Notes under the pieces: generated by a model
What the model saw: only the letters and a program-made list of their open reading frames with translations
Database searches by the model: none
What the model was told of the DNA's origin: nothing
Shown here: in pieces, positions 34,045-46,175 of the stretch
Layout of the letters: each line of letters starts with the position of its first letter
How positions within the stretch are numbered: the stretch's first letter is position 1
Translations under genes and position numbers: made by a program
Assembly (NCBI GenBank): GCA_001692895.1
Contig: KV748185.1
Location: 2,507,975-2,571,974, forward strand
Direction: 5' to 3'
DNA: 64,000 nucleotides
Origin: Cenococcum geophilum 1.58
Lineage: Eukaryota; Ascomycota; Dothideomycetes; Gloniales; Gloniaceae

Positions 34045-35040
34045 ATGGCAGATACTGACTTATAGCAACCTGTAACGGTCGGACAACTATAAGAAATAGT
34101 TAACTAACTAATAGCTAACTATATAGTGTTAGAAGAAAGACTTAACGGGATAGGAGTAGTAAAGATCAAGCTACTATTAATTAAGAGATTTATAGGAGAA
34201 AGGTTAAAGCTTAAAGGATTCCTTACGTAGATGCACTTTAAGGTCTTATAAGAAGGAGTAAAGTTACCTATACCTATGGATTGGATAGCCTACGCAGGAC
34301 TATTCTTGTTAGGAAAAGCACTTAAATAGTTTAAACCTTACCTTATAGAGATATAGGCAAATAGAATAACGACCGCTAACTAAGACGTGCGATTTATATT
34401 CTTAAGCTAGGAGGGATTTATAGAACGACTTATATAGATATTTAAAGACCCGGAAGAAATAACTACAGTAGAAAAAAAACTTCAGAACCTTATATAATAA
34501 ACTTTAGTAATTAAGTATATAATATAGTTCTAGACACTAGCAATATAAGTAGAGTGGAATAATAGGGCGCTTATAGTATAGTATAAATAAGGACTTAAGG
34601 CTAAAGTCTAGAACGTAATTATTTTAATAGAAGATGCGGATACCCTAAGGGAATTAATAGATTAAGTGATTAAGATTGACAATAGGATCTTCTAAAGGGA
34701 ATAGGCTAAGAAAGGCTAGGATAGAGTTTTATAGTTATATAAGGCGTAGAGTATATAATAACTAAAGCTAAGTTAGAAAATATGGTATGGCGTAGAGCTA
34801 ATAGACCTAAGTGGTACTAAAGAAGTTTATAAGAAATAAAGTAAACTATAGAAACCTAGAGGATAAAGATTAAGTAATTAGAGGTTTAAGGAGTAGAGGC
34901 CGAATTAGGGATCTTAATAGTAGAAGACATTTAGGCGGACTTTATAATAAGAAAAATGGTTTAAAGAAGGAGCTTATATAAATTGCGGAAAACAGGGTTA
35001 TTATATTAGAGACTGTAGAAGTAGGTAGAGTTACTATATA
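34045..35040 (+). pseudogene. Gypsy-I copy 2 gag
   Basis: ATG at 34045 (MADTDL) begins a long frame interrupted only by TAA/TAG codons at Gln-like places. It includes a capsid-like helical region (PIPMDWIAYAGLFLLGKALK) and ends with a zinc knuckle near 34985-35025 reading NCGKQGYYIRDCR, in which the CCHC histidine is Tyr. The first Cys-x2-Cys is partly lost. The function is particle assembly and RNA packaging. Confidence 0.8.
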
Positions 35041-37030
35041 GTAAAGGGTATAAGACTAGTAGACGATATATACGTATAGAGGGACGATAATATGCTATAA
35101 GGAATAAAGGAATGTTTAATTAGAAGTTTTGCGTTTTGTTATAATAATGTATACTAAATTTATAAGGACGCTAAGTATAGCGTAAGCTATTGGCTATAGG
35201 AGCTAGTACCTATAGGATATAGAGGAACTAATAAACTAGTTCGCAGATCGGATATTAAGGACGATAAATTTAACGTAGGTAAAACATTCCGTAATAATAA
35301 GGTAATAAAGGCCGCTTACTAGGAGCGAGTAGACCTTAGAGATATTATACTAGAGGTAGAGGATAATTCTACTATAGAATAGGGAACATTAGTAGGGATT
35401 AAAACCCCACTAGATATAACGTCTATTGCTTCGCGAGACGTAAGAGAAGTAGGATAGTAAACTACTTCGGCACTTAATAAAGGCAAAAGGCTAAAGGCTT
35501 AAGACTCTTAAGACGAGATAAGAGACGACTAAGACTCTTAAAATAAGATAAGGTATACCTAAGAACCTATAACGGATAAAAACCAATAGAGTAGGGCAGC
35601 AGCTTAGTTTAGAAATATACAAATAAGCTTAGGATAAGAGTTTCCTATAGTATAAGATTCTTAAGACGAGATAAGTGAGATTTAAGACTCTTAAGATAAG
35701 ATAAGAACACTACGGACGCCTAGTTAGACTAAGGCGGGAGCTAAGCTTAAGTTAGAAGTAAGCTTAGGATTAAAAAATCTAAGGGACTAAGATTTTGGAG
35801 TACGAATAAGGACACCTATAGGTAAGGGGTAAGGAGCTTTTTTATAAATCAGAGAATCTATAAAATAAATAGTAGTTAGACTAGGAGATAGATATATAGA
35901 CCTAGAAGAATTACTAGGGGAACGCAGTATTCAGCCTAAAGATTAAAAGTTTAATACTAGGATTAAGAAATAGGATAACTTTAAGGATTAAAGCGTAAGA
36001 CGTAAACTAAAAGAAACTATAGAAGAGTTTAGGTAAAGAATTATTATATAGTAAGAACAGAAACTAGATAAGAGATCTAGTATATTGGGATATATAAAGA
36101 ACAGAGCACTAGTACAAAGAATTACTAATAGGCCAAGAGTAGGCACACTAAAAGCTAAATGGCTTACTAAACTAGAAAATAAAGAGGATCTAGGGATTCT
36201 AACTAGGTTTAAAGAACGATATATAAAGGGCTATTATAATATAGTAATAAGAAGATACTTCCTTATAGACAGACTGTATATACTCTAGCAGCTATACTAA
36301 AAGTAGTATAAGTAAAGGCACAATAATAAATAGGAAGATTTCTATATATGGTTAGACGAAAAAGTTATCTAAAACCACCTAATTATAGAAAAGGCTATAA
36401 TATATATTAAGGGAGCCTTAATTATAACGTTAAAGGACCTAAAGAAACGTTTAGAGGATTAAAGAAGCAAGAGACGCATCTTAGTACCTGCGAGTAAAGC
36501 CGCAATATTTAGATTAGCACAATATAGGTTTAAACTTAAAGATAAAGATAAGCTAAGAGTTAACCTAAAGCACCTAGTATACTATACGTTATTATAGATT
36601 GCGTGCGTAGACGATATATATAAAATATATAAGAATCTAAAGGAAAAGAATCGGAAATACCTTAAAAGGATATACTAGATAATAGATAAGTAATAGTATA
36701 GGAATGCTAAATATATGTATAGATGGCATCCAGCAGAGGTCTAAAAGGAAGGAAGTTTAGTATTTTAACTAGGAAGATTTCTTACGGAAGAATGCTTAGA
36801 CGGATAATAGTAGTAAAAATGCCTAGAAAATACGTATTTATAATATATTAAAGATAAAAAGCGAACTAGGCATTGGCTAAAGAGTGAGCTAAGTATACTA
36901 GAATTAAGCAGCTAATAGTTAGGAAAAGTGGAGGCCTATAGGACTAGAGGGAGCCAGTAGTAGAGCCTTAGACCCTTAAAGGAATTTAAGAATAATACCT
37001 AAATTTATAGATTAAGTGGTAAGATTAGCA
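35040..37030 (+). other. Long gag-pro spacer with acidic repeats, Gypsy-I copy 2
   Basis: About 2 kb between the zinc knuckle and protease, longer than in most Gypsy elements. At about 35500-35705 a DNA unit close to GACTCTTAAGACGAGATAAG recurs four or five times, coding (through RIP stops) for D-S-x-D-E-I-R-type acidic units. Copy 1 has the same repeats at about 7995-8200. A 67-codon open stretch lies at 36085-36288. The function is unknown; an extended gag C-terminal or linker region is likely. Confidence 0.55.
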
Positions 37031-40000
37031 GTTTAAAGCGCTAATAGATAGTAGAGTAACGCGAAACCATATCTTACTAGTAGCAGTTAAGAGAATAGGA
37101 CTACCTTATAGATAAAAGGAGCAACCTTACCTATTAGTTATAATTTTAGGAGATCTAATAACCTATAAAGGAGGGATTATTAGTCTTAAAACAGGACCTA
37201 TTTAGATAACTATTAAAGGGAGACAAATTAAGATGTCTTTTAATATCCTACTATTAGGACGGGACAAGGCAGTACTAGGCATACCTTAGTTACAGAAATA
37301 TAATCTAAGGATTAATTAGATTATAGGTTAGGTTAATATAAGGGATACTTAATACCGTAAAATACAATAATAAACTAAGATGGTATAGTACTAAGTAGAA
37401 GCAACCTATAAAGAAATAGAAAAAGGACTAAGTTACGTACTAAAGAGATACTATAAGTATAGTAAGAAACTATAGTTATTAAAAAGTGAAAAGCTGTTAA
37501 AATATATAGTATGGGACTATAAGATAGAGTTAAAACCGGAAATAAGTCTAAAGTTCTTTCTAATCTACAAGCTTACTAAAAAAGAAGGTAGAGCGTTAAA
37601 AGAGTTTGTCTAGAAAAATCTATAAAAGGGATATATTAGACTATTGCAGTCATTAGCAGGTTATCCAGTACTATTTATACTAAAGAAAAATGGTAAACTA
37701 AGGCTGTATATCGACTATAGACAGTTAAATAGCATTACTAGAAAGAATAGGTATTTTTTACCCTTAATTAGCGAAATCTAAGACAGAATAGGTAATGTGT
37801 AAATCTTTATAAAAATAGATCTAAGATGGGCGTACTATTAGATCAGGATTAAGGAAGGCGATAAATAGAAGGCAGCCTTTAGGTTGAAGAAAGGACTATA
37901 TAAACTATTAGTTATATAATTTGGGCTTATAAACACACTAGCAACGTTCTAGAAGCGTATTAATAATATATTAGGAGAACACTTAGATGAATTTATTATA
38001 GTATATTTTAATGATATTATTATCTACTTAATAATAGATAAAGAATACGGAGAATATATTAAATAGGTTTTAAAGAGACTATAGGAGGAACAGATGCTAG
38101 TAGTAATTAAAAAATGCGAGTTCTTTACCAGGAAAACCAATTTTATTAGATTTATTATTAAACTAGGCTAACTTAGTATAGATTTAAAGAAGATCGAGGC
38201 TATAGTAAATTGGCAGAAACTAGAAAATGTTATATAATTAAGATCGTTTCTAGGGTTTTGCAATTACTATAGAAGGTTTATAGCGTAGTAGTTAAAGGAC
38301 ATTAAGCTATTTACGTGGTTAATAAAGAAAGAAGAACTATAGGTATAGGGAGAGGAGTAAAAAGAACTCTTTAAGAAAGTTAAAGAGTTATTTACCTAAA
38401 AGCTAGTTCTTAAGATCTATTAACTAGAACTAGAGACGGTTATAAAGATAGATATATTAGACTATATACTAGGGACGTGCTTTATATAAAGGCATTAAGA
38501 TAGATAGCACCTAGTGGCATACTATAGTTGGAAGATAACACTATTAGAGTTAAACTATAACATCTATAATAAGGAGTTATTAGGTATAGTTGCAGTATTA
38601 AAGGAATAGAGAGCATTCTTATAAGGCACAGAGAAACTATTTATAGTTAAGATAGATTATAAGAACCTAATAGGATTCCTAATAACAAAGGAACTTAACT
38701 AAAGATAGGTTAGATAGGCAGAGATGCTTATAAAATACCATTTTAAGATTTAATATACTAAAGGTATAGATAATATATAGGCAGATGCTCTAAGCCGTAA
38801 AGCTAAACTATAAAATAAGGAAAAGCTATTAGGGGCTTTATTGCGAAAAGATATAGACGGATTAATTAGGTACAATTATCCGAAAATTATAGTAACTTAG
38901 GAAAATAATAAACTAAAGAAAATCTACGAGACACTAAAAAGCTTTTAGGTATAAAGAATTCTAAAAGTATAGCTAGAAGATCTATAGGCGGATATATACA
39001 AAAATCGGGAAGTAAAGTATATCCTAAGAGGTATAGCAGAACAGTTTATAGAAGACTTCTATAAGGGACTAACTTAAGAATATAATAGAGCTATAGGCTT
39101 AGTATTAAGACTCTAAGAGGAGTATATTATTAACGGAATTTAGAGGATAGCTAGAAAAGTTATAAGGGAATATTTAAATTGCTAAAGAAACAAACTGACG
39201 AGGCATAAGCTATATAAAGGGCTATAACCTATTAAAATACTAGAGAGACTATAGGAGGTTATATTATAGGACTTTATTATTAAGTTACTAAAATTAAAAG
39301 ATCCTATTACTAGACAAGATTATAACGCGATTTTAGTAATAGTGGATAAGCTTATAAAGTAGGGATACTTTATAGCGTGTACAGAAGAAATCTTAGCGGA
39401 AGATATCGCTAGAATTTATATTAAAGAAGTATTTATAAGACATGGAGTACTAAGCAAAATTATATTAGATAGAGATTTAAGATTTATAGCAGTATTTTAG
39501 AAAGTATTCTTAGCGGAGTAAGGAGTTTAAGCAGTAACTTCTACTGTATATTATCTATAGACAGATAGCCAAACGGAAAGATTAAATTAGACGCTAGAGC
39601 AGTATCTAAGGCATTATATCAATCATGTATAGAATAATTAGGTATTACTATTACCAGTTATACAATTTATATATAATATAACACCTTAAGAAGGAATAGG
39701 CATATTACTATTTAAGGTAAATTACGGATATAAGCTAAGAATATCATTGTTATTATAATAAGTAAAGAAAACAAGTAGCACAGCTAAAGAGAAAATAAAG
39801 AATTTAATAAATCTTTATATAGACCTTATAGAATTAGCAAAGAAAGTATAAGAAAAAATAAAAAAGTATTATAATACTAAGAGATCTAAGGGACCAGATC
39901 TTAAGGAGGGAGATAAAGTATAGCTACTATACAAAATTTTTAAGAGTTAACGACTAAGTAAGAAGTTAGACTATGTTAGACTAGGACCTTTTAAAATTAC

Positions 40001-40290
40001 GTAAAGGATTTTATTAATTACATTTAAGTTAGACCTACTAGCTAAAATAAAGATCTACCCTATATAGTATATTGCAATGCTAGAGCTAGTATATAGGGAT
40101 ATTAAGCCACTAGTTTATAAAGTAGACATATATAGAGAATAGAAGGAAGATAAATAGTAAGTTTCGAAGATCGTTAATTATAAGGATATTAACGACAAAA
40201 TATAGTATAAGGTTAAGTGGATAGGCTATACTAAGACTACCTAGGAGCTACTAGAGAATCTAAAAAAACGCTATAGAAAAGGTACAGGAG
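37030..40290 (+). pseudogene. Gypsy-I copy 2 pol with chromodomain (PR-RT-RH-INT-CHD)
   Basis: The protease active site reads LIDSRVTRNH near 37040 (DSG changed to DSR). RT at about 37560-38180 has [25 protein letters not shown] and VYFNDIIIY (first catalytic Asp of the DD pair read as Asn). RNase H at about 38430-38820 ends with the typical ADALSRKA. Integrase at about 39190-39760 has a readable core (DRDLRFIA, TDSQTERLN). The chromodomain at about 40150-40290 reads YKVKWIGYTKTT.ELLENL. A standard retrotransposon polyprotein, inactivated by RIP. Confidence 0.88.
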
Positions 40291-40943
40291 TATTAAAAGA
40301 GATTAGGTTAGGTAGTATTAATAAAGAAAAATTGCTAAAGAATAAGTTACCTAAGGGGGACCTAAGAAGAGCAGTTGCCGAACTACTTAGATCTATTTCC
40401 TTCTCTATTAGAGGAGAATCCGTTCTTTTATTACCCAGTTTCTATAAACCTTATTTTATAAGTTTTTACTCCTTAAAATAAACCTTCTTACACACCTTCT
40501 TAAGATAGATTAGCTGAGTGGACGCCGCTAAACGAGACTTAAGAGCCCGTTGCTAAGCATTAGTAGCCTCCTGTTTAGCATCCTAAGATTGGCGCAATTT
40601 AGTAAGAGTAATAGATAGTTTATTATCTAGCTATGTAGCAGTAGATTAAATATAAGACCTTAAGACAAATTAATTAGGGAACTAGACGACTATTAAGAGT
40701 AATAGGTCGCGTATATTTAGCATTAAAAGTAGAGCGAATATTATAGGATAAATAAATATTTACTTTAGTATACTCTAAATAAGAGAACGGTTATCGCGAA
40801 GATGGGTTTGCTAACGCAATATAAACCAACCCCTCTTTTAAACAGCGAGAATACAGAGACGGTATAATCTCACTAAGAGACAATATTGCAGCAATAGTGC
40901 AAGTACGACGAGTAGTTGAGGAAGAAGAAATTGCTTTAGGCAT
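40290..40943 (-). pseudogene. Antisense ORF between pol and 3' LTR, Gypsy-I copy 2
   Basis: On the strand opposite to gag-pol, ATG at 40943 begins MPKAISSSSTTRRTCTIAAI. A segment follows with CLKEGLVY and a pattern in which several Tyr could be RIPed Cys (Y-x2-Y spacings), suggesting a lost Cys-rich zinc-knuckle-like part. Next comes a coiled-coil-like Gln/Ala/Lys segment (LDNKLSVALTKLR ... LIRLKKVCKKVYFK) and a Ser/Leu-rich tail (ATALLRSPLGNLFF). Stops inside are mostly RIP-type. The same frame exists in copy 1 (2756-3400, +). The function is unknown. Confidence 0.55.
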
Positions 40944-41051
40944 AATAAGCAATAATGTTAACTAAATTAATTAGACGGATATTATACCTCTAGTAAATAA
41001 CTTAGAGATATTTTAAATCTTTAAGGATAAAGATAAAGAGGAGGGAGATAG

Positions 41052-41477
41052 TGTTACGGACGCTTTAAGTATAATATTATAACTACTTAAAGAAGAAACA
41101 GAAGAAGCTAGTTAGTTAATTTAAGCACGGTTTAGGATAGAGCCGATAGAACTATGTGACAAGAAATGGTAACTAAGGTTATATAATGTAATCTGTGTAA
41201 TCTATATAATCTATATAATCTATAATAAAGCAGATAAAGTACGCGTATATTATATATAAGAAGGATTTTATAGGAGTATAGTTATATATTTAAGGACCCT
41301 TAGTCCCTACCTAGATAGTTCCTTTCTTATAGTAATTCTTAGAATATAATTAGAGTTAATCTATTGGGCAACCACTCCACTAGTTATTATTACGTTGTTG
41401 ACTTTTGTACTTGCATTTCCTACACACCTAGCCTAATAACGAGCCTATCGTAGTTCTTGCTACAAGGTTCCGTTACA
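41052..41477 (+). repeat. Gypsy-I copy 2, 3' LTR
   Basis: It starts TGTTACGGACGCTTTAAG and ends GGTTCCGTTACA, directly followed by the GCCTA duplicate. It retains CpA/TpG in its last 90 bases (GTTGTTGACTTTTGTACTTG). Confidence 0.9.
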
Positions 41478-41489
41478 GCCTATGCGCGC

Positions 41490-43380
41490 GATTAAGAACA
41501 TTAAACTTTTTTGCGTTAAGTTATAAATATATAGCTCTATTAATTAATACACTATAATTATGGTATAAAATCGTGTAAGTAATAATATAGACTTCGTTCC
41601 TTATACCTAATACCTAAAACGCGCGTCTTAGAAGTCTTAAAACCCTCCTAAACCTTAGCCCTTACCTAATTTAAAACCTCTTTCTATTAAGAATAAAAAT
41701 ACCTATAGTAAACTAAATCTTTTTTCTAATATTAATAATAGCGACCCCTTATAGCTATTTAAGCTATTCTTTACAGATAAAATTATAGATTAACTTATAT
41801 AGTATATAAATAGAAACGTAGAGTTCTACTAGGCTCTAAAGGGACGCCCATAAAAGCAAAAGCTAATATTAAGGGCAGAGCTATATATATACTTAGCAGT
41901 GCTAATTTATATAGAGCTATATATAGAAAGTAGTATTAAGGAGTATTAGTATAAAGACTTTAGTTATAGCTTAATGCACATTATTTGGAACTTTATTAGA
42001 TTTAATAGATTTTGGTAAATTAACTACTACTTCTATTATACTAAACTATAAGAAGATAATAATAAAGCTTTTTAGAATACTTTAAAAATGATTTGGAACC
42101 TTAGTAAGCACCTATATATACTCTATAGGAAGTTTTATACCCCTAAAATACACCTTACTATTAACGAGATAATTAAACCGTTTACTAGCTAAGCTTTAGA
42201 AATTATTAATATTCCTACTAAGCCGACACTAGAGGGTTTTAAAATATAGATTTTAGGTAATTAAGGCTACGTTTTTAACTAGATATTCTATGCTAAAGGT
42301 AATAAGAAAGGACTATATAATCTAGATAAAGTATATATAGAGGAAGGCTTTTTAAGACGTAGGTAGTAGAACTTAACTTACTATTATAGAGAGACGACCT
42401 TACTAATAAGCCGCTTTATCCACCAAATGAGTACATAGTGTGGCTTAATAACTTATTTATAAGTATTAAGCTACTATCTCGGCTTTAAGAGGTCGGAATT
42501 AGCGTATTAGAGACTGTGCGTACTATTAAAATAAAGCGGAAGGAGTAGGAGGAGGCTTTAGGTAAAGTTAAGGCCTAGTATAAAGCTCTAATTAAGTAAA
42601 TTAGTTCCTCCCTTATAGAACTTAAATTAGTATTTAATAACTAGATACTATAAGGTTTCTTATACAAAGAGCTTTCTAAAGACTCTATAGTTGCTTTAAT
42701 TTACTTAGAAAGATATAAATATAGTACTATTTATAAGTACGATCCTTAATGGTAAGCTTATTACTTAAGGCTTTACTACTTAAAATAGGTATCTAATATT
42801 ATATACTGCAGGATCTTAATTAGTTAAACGACTATAATAACGTCCTAAAACGACCTTTACTAGTACTGTAATAACTTAGAAGATTTTTAACAGTAATATA
42901 GTTAAGGTATTAAGGATTCTACTATTTATTAACTTTTATAATTACTATATAAAAGGCGTTAATACTACTAATTAGATAAGATCTTATTATAGCTCCCTTT
43001 AATATTACTATAAGACCTAAAAGCCTCTACTCTACTTCCTCTTTAATATAATTATTATTAATTTCTATAAGCTATCTTCGTACTCTATTAATAGCTAGCC
43101 GAGATAAAGCGGCTATAAGAAGTTCCTTAAACAACTTATAAACTCTCTATTTAAGCTCTTTATCTAAACACCTTAAATAAATTGTAAGGCATATTGCTAG
43201 GGTGTATAGTAGGGAGTAGGCAAGCCGAGTATAAGTTATAAGAAGAGTTAATAGAAGAGGACGATATAGTAATAAGGGTAGGCAATAGCTTTGTACGAAG
43301 AGAGAGACGAACTAATAGGGGAGGAAGGAGGCTATAAGCCCAAGGAGCTTAACATGCGGAACGTTGGTCCCCTAACGTAA
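41490..43380 (+). pseudogene. piggyBac-type transposase relic (DDE_Tnp_1_7 family)
   Basis: Plus-strand reading through RIP stops gives the ordered blocks of fungal piggyBac-like transposases: DPLQLFKLFFTD near 41740, ELYIYLAVLIYIELY near 41880 (for 'IYLGILIYMG'), FNRFQQINYYF near 42000, then EIINIPTKPTLEGFKI near 42200, YVFN.IFYAKGNKKGLYNLD and QMSTQCG-like blocks to 42430, and VCTIK-like further on. A possible C-terminal Arg/Gly tail (RRERRTNRGGRR) is near 43300. Catalytic Asp residues are not all recognisable. Neither TTAA duplications nor terminal repeats were fixed, so limits are approximate. Gypsy-I copy 2 lies just upstream of the N terminus. Confidence 0.72.
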
Positions 43381-43930
43381 ATTTTGATCTAAGTTTAGAA
43401 CCTAAAGCTTTAACTTAGAGCTTTATTATATAGACTTTAATTAATATATATAGAGATGAGGTTTTCCAGGGGGAGACCCCCTAGGACCCCCCTATATAGA
43501 GCTTTTGCTTAATTTAGAAGTAGTAGTAAGATTAAGGCGCCTTAGTTACTACTAGGTAAGGATCTACTGCAGTAACCAAGGCACCCTACTTAAGCTGGGC
43601 TTAAAGATTATATTAGTTATAAATATAGCACATATTTAGACTACAGAGCTTTAATACAAAGCCCTCTACGTAGGATATAATATAGTAGATTATAATTCTA
43701 ATTTAAAGCTTTATATACTAAATATTTTTAATACCTAATAACTATTAACCACGTCATTGCCTACCTAGTTCGGACGTATAACGACGCGATAGCTTAGCAA
43801 CGATGTAATAGCTCAGCGCCGAGTAATAAGAGGGGGGAGGAGGGGGAGGAGATTAGGGGTGGCTCGGCCACTATAAGAAGGTTATAATATTAGTGTGGTG
43901 TTAAACTTTAAAAATTGTATCCTAGGAGCT
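43381..43930. other. RIPed spacer with a hairpin, no gene
   Basis: Includes an inverted repeat at 43536-43585 (GGCGCCTTAGTTACTACTAG against CTACTGCAGTAACCAAGGCACC). A C/G-rich run follows AGGTTTTCCAGGGGGAGACC near 43460. It ends GAGCT, the target duplicate of the small LTR element. Confidence 0.5.
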
Positions 43931-44180
43931 TGTTATAAAAGTGGGCACGAGCTGGAATATAATATACTAAATAGGGTAGTAATTAAAGAAGGCTACGTAC
44001 GCGTAACTATGCGTGGTTAATACAAAGACATTTAGATAAAGAAGAAGATTCTTTATATGCCAGGTATGGGTATAAATAGGGGTTATAGGGGAACGTGCGT
44101 AGGTGTCTTGGGACGAACGTAAGCACAGGTTAAGAACGTTAAAGCGCGCAAAGACGTGAGAACGTATAAGTCCCGTAATA
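43931..44180 (-). repeat. Small LTR element copy 2, 3' LTR
   Basis: On the plus strand it starts TGTTATAAAAGTGGGCACG and ends GTCCCGTAATA. Same word order as 18892-19136 in reverse complement. Confidence 0.88.
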
Positions 44181-44639
44181 GTACCCTCCCCTTACTTCCG
44201 AGCTCCTGTGAGGCGTATTATATATACCAAAAAAACCTAATATAGGAAAATTTTTTTTATTAGCCCTTCTCCACCCTTCTACGTCCTCCATTGCACAGGT
44301 TCCTCCAGTTCGGTCCTTCCATATTTAATTATTAGGCCACTAACTTATCAGGCCTAAAGCATAGCCCAGCTTCTATCGCTAGCTATACTTCTATCCTCGC
44401 CGCTTAGAGACGTATTGCTAAAGCTTATATAGTCCCTTTCTTGCTTTTAGCAGCTCTATGGCCTTCCCTTCCTATACTCCAGGTCCCCCTAAAAAATTAC
44501 CCCAATTTTTGGTCCAAAATGGGCGTTTTAGGCAGTATTTATTGGCCTAAACGGCAGTATAGTACGGTTAGTACGGTGTTCGTGGTCATGGTAAGGCATA
44601 TTCTTAGCAGGTTCTATCGGTGCGGTGCAGTATTCGTAT

Positions 44640-45700
44640 TGTAGGCAGGTTCTTGTCGGTGGCAGTACGGTGCTAGCGTAGGTTCCGTAGGCAGATTAGC
44701 ACGGAGCTTATTGGTTCGTGTAGCAGTACAATACAAGGCTTGTCGGTTCAGGTAGCAGTACGGCTCGAAGCTTATCAGTTTAGGTAGCAGTACGGTGCCA
44801 GCGACGGGGTCAGTTCGCATGCATATCGGCGCAAGGTCTTGTCAACAGGTTCGGGTAGCAGTACGATGCCAGCAACGGGGTCGTCTCGTAGGCATATCGG
44901 CACAAGGCTTGTCGGTTCGGGGTAGCAGTAGGATACAAGCCGTCAGGTATCCGTAGGCGAATCGGCACGGAGCTTATCGGTTCATATAGTAGCAGTACAA
45001 TACCAGCGACGGGTCGTCTCGTAGGCATATCGGCACGAGGCTTGTCGGTTCGGGTAGGTAGCAGTACGATGCCAGCGACGGGGTCGTGCGGCTTAGGACA
45101 GTCTAGGTATCGGATGCGAATAGCTTCGGCGGCGGCAGTACGATGCTAGCGACAGGTTCGGGCGGCTTAAGACAATTCGGGTATCAGATGCAGAGAGCTT
45201 CGGCGGCAGGTTCGGACGGTAGCAGTACGGTGCCAGCGACGGGTTGTCTCGTAGGCGTATCGGCACGAGGCTTGTCGGTTCAAGCAGCAGTACGATGCAA
45301 GCGACGGGTTTCGGGGGTCTAGGGAGCGAGGCTCTACCTAGTCGTGTTCGGCTCGTAGGCGTATCGGCACGAGGCTTGTCGGTTCGTGTAGCAGTACGAT
45401 GCAAGCGACGGGTTCGGGCAGCAGTACGATGCAAGCGACAGGGTCGTAGGCGTATCGGCACGACGGGTTATCGGGGTCGTTTCGCAGGCGTATCGGCGCG
45501 AGGTCTTATCGGTACGTAGGGCGGTGCGTGCAGGTCGGTAGGACAGTAGTAAGATACCAGCTTCCGTGTTCGTGTTCGTGTTCATATAGCAGTAGGATGC
45601 GAGCCATCAGGTCAAACTAAGGGGCAGTAACGTGCCTATTTATAAGCAGTAGTAGTAGAATACAAGCCATTAAGGTCGCAGGCGTATCGGCGCGGTATCT
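44640..45700 (-). repeat. ~66-bp tandem repeats inside small LTR element copy 2
   Basis: Units contain GGTTCGGGTAGCAGTACGATG, CCAGCGACGGGGTCGTCTCG and TAGGCATATCGGCACGAGGC, about 66 bp apart, at least ten degenerate units. CpG-rich and nearly free of RIP stops, so long spurious frames appear on both strands (45093-45461 -, 45244-45519 +). Confidence 0.8.
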
Positions 45701-45920
45701 TATCGGCAAGTTGTAATTCTATAGGCGTATTAGCGTAGTGTCTTATTGTTAGGTCCGTATGTAAATCGGCGCGGAGACTTATTATACTAGTTTAGAACCC
45801 TAGTGTCCTAGTCTACCCGTAGCTAGTAGCTCCTATATCTACCCCGTAGGCGTAGAAAGGTATACTCCGCGACTAGTAGCCTATAGGCCCGCTAGGTATA
45901 GAAAAGGGATCTAAATATAA

Positions 45921-46170
45921 TATTATAAAAGTAGGCATAAGCTGGAATACAATATACTAAATAGGGTAGTAATTAAAGAAGGCTATGTATGCGTAACTAT
46001 GCGTGGTTAATATAAAGACATTTAGATAAAGAAGAAGATTCTTTATATGCTAGGTATAGGTATAAATAGTAGTTATAGGGGAACGTGCGTAGGTGTCTCG
46101 GGACGAACGTAAGCATGGGTTAAGAACGTTAAAGCGCGCAGAGACGTAAGAACGTGTAAGTCCCGTAACA
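45921..46170 (-). repeat. Small LTR element copy 2, 5' LTR
   Basis: On the plus strand it starts TATTATAAAAGTAGGCATAAG and ends GTCCCGTAACA, followed by the GAGCT duplicate. Confidence 0.88.
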
Positions 46171-46175
46171 GAGCT

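Larger units (their letters stand above)
33503..41477 (+). mobile_element. Ty3/Gypsy chromovirus, family I copy 2, full-length
   Basis: 7975 bp with two 426-bp LTRs (33503-33928 and 41052-41477) and the target duplication GCCTA on both sides (33498-33502 and 41478-41482). Same family as 2213-10194, opposite orientation. Order is gag, acidic spacer, PR, RT, RNase H, integrase, chromodomain, then a 3' region with an antisense ORF. It is less damaged than copy 1: the gag ATG is kept and motifs are easier to read. Confidence 0.94.
43931..46170 (-). mobile_element. Small non-autonomous LTR retrotransposon, copy 2
   Basis: 2240 bp on the minus strand, with 250-bp LTRs at 43931-44180 and 45921-46170, flanked by GAGCT on both sides (43926-43930 and 46171-46175). 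The polypurine tract (GGAAGTAAGGGGAGGGTAC on the minus strand) adjoins the LTR at 43931-44180, making that the 3' LTR. The interior matches copy 1 (16983-19136) in inverse orientation, including the CpG-rich ~66-bp tandem repeats. No coding similarity. Confidence 0.88.

Noticed and set aside
45093-45461. 122-codon minus-strand ORF and overlapping plus-strand ORF 45244-45519 (also 17765-18037 and 17878-18060)
   Set aside because: They lie in the 66-68-bp tandem arrays of the small LTR elements; several frames on both strands are open at once and the peptides simply follow the DNA period.
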